A stretch of 64,000 bases of DNA. It comes from Clostridium sp. 28_17. Its GTDB lineage: Bacteria; Bacillota; Clostridia; TANB77; CAG-508. The translations under genes were made by a program, and so were the position numbers. The notes below the pieces were generated by a model, which was given only the letters and a program-made list of their open reading frames with translations, did not search any database and had not been told where the DNA came from. The DNA is taken from NCBI GenBank assembly GCA_001916065.1, contig MNRS01000018.1, positions 1 to 64,000 of the forward strand. The letters run 5' to 3'. Within the stretch, counting starts at the first letter, position 1. The number at the start of each line of letters is the position of its first letter. This document shows positions 60,318-64,000 of this stretch, in pieces.

Positions 60318-63300
60318 CTATTCTTCATCGAAGATCTCATCCTCGCCCTCATCATCTAAATCCTCAAAAAGCTCATCACTATCTTCAATTTCTTCTTCAT
60401 CTAACAACTTATCATCACTAATATCCTCTGTATAGCCATCAGATAAATCATCTTCTGCAACAACTTCCTCTTCAGCCAAAATATCTTTATTTTTTTCTGG
60501 GTCAAAATCAATACCATCTTCGATATTTTCTTTTAACTCAAGCTCTTGATTATCTTCTGAATATAGACGAACATCTAATCCTAAAGATTGCAATTCTTTA
60601 ACAAGAACTTTAAAGCTTTCTGGAACTCCTGGTTCAGGGATATTTTCACCTTTAACAATCGCTTCATATGTTTTAACTCTACCTACAACGTCATCAGATT
60701 TAACTGTTAACATTTCTTGTAATGTATACGCTGCTCCATATGCCTCTAATGCCCAAACTTCCATTTCACCGAAACGTTGACCACCAAATTGTGCTTTACC
60801 ACCAAGAGGTTGTTGTGTAACTAATGAGTATGGTCCAGTTGAACGAGCATGTATTTTATCATCTACTAAGTGATGTAGTTTTAACATGTACATTACACCA
60901 ACTGTAATTGGTTTATCAAATGGATCACCAGTTCTACCATCATATAGAATTGATTTACCATCTGGGCTCATACCTGCTTGTTGTAGCAATTCTTCAACAT
61001 CTTCTTGTGTCGCTCCATCAAATACCGGTGTTGATACATGCCATCCTAATGCTTTAGCGGCTCCACCTAAGTGAACTTCTAGGATTTGTCCTAAGTTCAT
61101 ACGTGATGGTAGTCCTAATGGGTTAAGTAAAATATCTATTGGTGTACCATCTGGTAAGAATGGCATATCTTCTTCTGGTAATACTCTTGAAATAACACCT
61201 TTGTTACCATGACGTCCGGCCATTTTATCACCAACTGATATTTTTCTCTTTGTTGCAATATAACATCTAATTATTTGATTTACACCAGGTCCTAATTCGT
61301 CTGAATTATCTCTAGTAAATATCTTAACATCTACTATTGTTCCTGCTTCTCCGTGAGGTACTCTTAATGATGTATCTCTAACTTCTCTAGCTTTTTCACC
61401 AAAGATAGCTCTTAATAATCTTTCTTCTGCTGTTAGTTCTGTTTCTCCTTTTGGAGTAACTTTACCAACCAAGATATCTCCTGGTCTAACTTCAGCACCA
61501 ATTCTAATAATTCCGTTTTCGTCAAGATCTTTTAATACATCTTCACCAACATTTGGAATATCTCTTGTTATTTCTTCTGGTCCTAATTTTGTGTCACGGC
61601 ATTCACAATCATATTCTTCAATATGTATTGATGTGAATACATCTTCTTTTACAAGTCTTTCATTTAAAAGAATAGCATCCTCGTAGTTATAACCTTCCCA
61701 TGTTGAGAAAGCAACTAAACAGTTTTTACCAAGTGACATTTCTCCATCTTTTGTTGCTGGTCCATCAGCAATGGCATCACCTTTTTTAACTATTTCGCCT
61801 TTTTTAACTATAGGTCTTTGGTTGATACATGTACCACCATTTGTTCTTTTAAATTTACGTAGTTTATGTACTACTGTTTTTCCATTATTATATTTAACTG
61901 TAATAGCGTCACCTGTAACTCTTTCGATAACACCATCATCTTCTGCTAAAATTAATATTCCTGAGTCTTTTGCGGCTCTATATTCAATACCTGTTGCAAC
62001 TATTGGTCTTTCAGATATCATTAGAGGAACCGCTTGTCTTTGCATGTTTGATCCCATTAATGACCTTTTTGCATCATCATGCTCTAAGAATGGAATCATT
62101 GCTGCTGCTACAGAAACTAATTGTTTTGGTGAAACATCCATATATTGAACTTTGTTTTTTTCAACTTCGATAATTTCATTTCTGTATCTAACTCTTATTC
62201 TTTCATTTATGAATTCTCCATTTTCGTCCATTGGTTCAGATGCTTGGGCAATTATGTAATTATCTTCTACATCTGCACTCATATATTCAACAATATCAGT
62301 TGCTCTATGTGTTTCTGGATCTATTTTTCTATATGGTGTTTCAATAAATCCATATTCATTTATACTAGCAAATGATGAAAGTGCTGAAATAAGTCCAATG
62401 TTTGGTCCTTCTGGAGATTCAATTGGGCACAATCTACCATAGTGTGTATAATGAACGTCTCTAACCTCGAATCCTGCTCTTTCTCTTGTAAGACCACCAG
62501 GTCCTAATGCAGAAATCCTTCTTTTATGTGTTAATTCTGAAAGTGGGTTTGTTTGGTCCATAAATTGTGATAATTGTGAACTTCCAAAGAATTCTCTAAT
62601 TGATGATGTTATTGGTTTTGTGTTGATTAATGTTTGTGGTGTTACAACGTCTAAGTCTTGAATTGTCATTCTTTCTCTTACGACTCTTTCAAGTCTTGTT
62701 AAACCAATTCTGAATTGATTTTGTAATAATTCACCAACACATCTAATTCTACGGTTAGCCAAATGGTCAATATCATCTACTTTTCCAACTCCATGTGATA
62801 AATCTAATAAATAACTAATAGATGCTATCATGTCTTCTGTTGTGATATGTTTTGGTACTAATTCATCTATTCTTTCACCTATAGTTTTTACTAAATCTTT
62901 CTCGTCAGTTGTATCAATTATATTTTTTAATACTTGATAATTTACATTTTCTTTTATTTCTAATTCACTTAAATCTAATGTTGGTAAAACTGCGTGGATA
63001 TCAACTGTTCCATTTCCTATAACTTTTACAATTCTTTCTCCAACTGTTACTTCTACCATATTAATTCCAGAGTTTTGGATATCTTTGGCAACTTCTTCTG
63101 TTATTACTTCTCCAGCTTGTACAAATACTTCACCTGTTTCGGAATCAATTATGTCTTTAGAAGCAACTTTACCTGTAATTCTTGTTGCTAAACTTAATTT
63201 TTGGTCAAATTTATATCTACCAACTTTTGCTAAGTCATATCTTCTATTATCATAGAATAATCCATCAAATAAACTTCTTGCTGCTTCTACTGTAGGAAGT

Positions 63301-64000
63301 TCTCCTGGTCTTAATTTTTTGTAAATTTCAATTAACGCTTCTTCTTGAGTTTTAATTGGATCTTTTGCAATTGTTGCTTCAATTAATTCTTCATTTCCAA
63401 ATAAATCTCTTATTTGGTCATCTGTTACTAATCCAATTGCTCTTAATAGTGTTGTTACTGGTACTTTTCTTGTTCTATCAACACGTACATAGAAAATGTC
63501 GTTTCCGTCTGTTTCATATTCTAGCCATGCACCTCTTAATGGCATAACTGTTGATGTATATGTTCTTTTTCCTGTTTTTGTATCAAATACATCTGCATAG
63601 TAACATCCTGGTGAACGTACTAATTGGCTTACAACAACTCTTTCTGCACCATTTATAATAAATGTTCCACTATCTGTCATAAGTGGGAAATCACCTAAGT
63701 AAATTTCTTGTTCTTTAATTTCTCCTGTTTCACGGTTAATTAAACGAACTTTTACGTGTAGTCTTGTTGAATATGTTGCATCTCTTTCTTTTGCTTCTTC
63801 GATTGAATATTTTGTTTTGTCTTCCATGTAGTAGTCAAAAAATTCAAGAACTAGATTTCCAGAATAGTCTTCTATTGGTGATATGTCTTTTAATACTTCT
63901 CCTAATCCTTCTTTGATGAACCAATCATATGAGTCTTTTTGTACTTTGATTAGGTTTGGCATTTCGATAAAATCTCCAACTTTTGCGAAATCTTTTCTTG
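60318..64000 (-). CDS. rpoB: DNA-directed RNA polymerase subunit beta (5' end outside window)
   Basis: The visible 1227 codons include MPNLIKVQKDSYDWFIKEGL. The frame stays open upstream of this Met to the window edge (RKDFAKVGDFIE), which is also RpoB sequence, so the true start is outside. Markers: SSQLSQFMDQTNPLSELTHK RRISALGPGG (rifampicin pocket, no obvious resistance change), GDKMAGRHGNKGVISRVLPE and GGKAQFGGQRFGEMEVWALE. After the usual end (LGLDVRLYSEDNQ) it carries about 65 extra residues, mainly Asp and Glu. rpoC follows after a 337-bp spacer. Confidence 0.98.
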   Translation of the reverse strand, partial: RKDFAKVGDFIEMPNLIKVQKDSYDWFIKEGLGEVLKDISPIEDYSGNLVLEFFDYYMEDKTKYSIEEAKERDATYSTRLHVKVRLINRETGEIKEQEIYLGDFPLMTDSGTFIINGAERVVVSQLVRSPGCYYADVFDTKTGKRTYTSTVMPLRGAWLEYETDGNDIFYVRVDRTRKVPVTTLLRAIGLVTDDQIRDLFGNEELIEATIAKDPIKTQEEALIEIYKKLRPGELPTVEAARSLFDGLFYDNRRYDLAKVGRYKFDQKLSLATRITGKVASKDIIDSETGEVFVQAGEVITEEVAKDIQNSGINMVEVTVGERIVKVIGNGTVDIHAVLPTLDLSELEIKENVNYQVLKNIIDTTDEKDLVKTIGERIDELVPKHITTEDMIASISYLLDLSHGVGKVDDIDHLANRRIRCVGELLQNQFRIGLTRLERVVRERMTIQDLDVVTPQTLINTKPITSSIREFFGSSQLSQFMDQTNPLSELTHKRRISALGPGGLTRERAGFEVRDVHYTHYGRLCPIESPEGPNIGLISALSSFASINEYGFIETPYRKIDPETHRATDIVEYMSADVEDNYIIAQASEPMDENGEFINERIRVRYRNEIIEVEKNKVQYMDVSPKQLVSVAAAMIPFLEHDDAKRSLMGSNMQRQAVPLMISERPIVATGIEYRAAKDSGILILAEDDGVIERVTGDAITVKYNNGKTVVHKLRKFKRTNGGTCINQRPIVKKGEIVKKGDAIADGPATKDGEMSLGKNCLVAFSTWEGYNYEDAILLNERLVKEDVFTSIHIEEYDCECRDTKLGPEEITRDIPNVGEDVLKDLDENGIIRIGAEVRPGDILVGKVTPKGETELTAEERLLRAIFGEKAREVRDTSLRVPHGEAGTIVDVKIFTRDNSDELGPGVNQIIRCYIATKRKISVGDKMAGRHGNKGVISRVLPEEDMPFLPDGTPIDILLNPLGLPSRMNLGQILEVHLGGAAKALGWHVSTPVFDGATQEDVEELLQQAGMSPDGKSILYDGRTGDPFDKPITVGVMYMLKLHHLVDDKIHARSTGPYSLVTQQPLGGKAQFGGQRFGEMEVWALEAYGAAYTLQEMLTVKSDDVVGRVKTYEAIVKGENIPEPGVPESFKVLVKELQSLGLDVRLYSEDNQELELKENIEDGIDFDPEKNKDILAEEEVVAEDDLSDGYTEDISDDKLLDEEEIEDSDELFEDLDDEGEDEIFDEE

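Overview
The window looks like chromosomal DNA of a low-GC, Gram-positive anaerobe of the class Clostridia. Codon use is very AT-rich, Shine-Dalgarno sites are strong (AAAGGAGG), and sigma-A-type promoters usually have 17-bp spacers. Clostridial marker blocks include gdpP-rplI-dnaB-tilS-ftsH and ylxM-ffh-rpsP-khpA-rimM-trmD-rplS. A Spo0E-like protein suggests a spore-forming lineage. Most genes are on the minus strand.

Layout, left to right. 1-2.7 kb: the str operon read leftwards (rpsL, rpsG, then fusA cut by the window edge), with two copies of a 79-bp palindromic element in its spacers. 2.9-6 kb: two related charged coiled-coil proteins of unknown function, one interrupted by an in-frame TGA. 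6-14.8 kb: trmFO, a SWIM/SNF2 helicase, a Spo0E-like gene, a pair of M16 peptidases and rpsU. 15-21.4 kb: accessory DNA with a YcxB-like protein, a probable small RNA, an AbiEi/AbiEii toxin-antitoxin pair with an obvious operator array, a large thioester/Cna-B adhesin and a long inverted-repeat element. 21.4-29 kb: ftsH, tilS, dnaB, rplI, gdpP, with a type I toxin-antitoxin-like locus between rplI and gdpP. 29-39.4 kb: a prepilin-like protein with an FGE-like domain, XRE regulators, a TetR-controlled MMPL exporter with a secreted partner, FeoA, an unknown 473-aa protein and an HD-domain protein. 39.4-44 kb: the rplS-to-ylxM operon, with a second type I toxin-antitoxin-like locus upstream. 44.4-56.3 kb: an SDR enzyme, a DUF4160/DUF2442 pair, a membrane protein resembling OapA behind a ~620-nt structured RNA that I read as OLE RNA, a P-loop kinase, dgt, a phosphoesterase, a UDP-sugar pyrophosphorylase, a symporter, a DUF4143 ATPase and tadA. 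56.4-64 kb: rpoC and rpoB, the latter cut at its 5' end by the window edge.

The best discoveries are non-coding. Two small loci (26.57-26.90 kb and 44.00-44.33 kb) share one design: a promoter, a strong RBS, a 25- or 29-codon peptide and a terminator, met by a convergent antisense RNA that carries a diverged direct repeat of the toxin start region. This is the layout of Fst/par-type type I toxin-antitoxin loci, although the peptides are not recognisable family members. The third is the OLE-like RNA with its OapA-like gene. Several families of dispersed inverted repeats sit between genes, and one of them adds false N-termini to two open reading frames.
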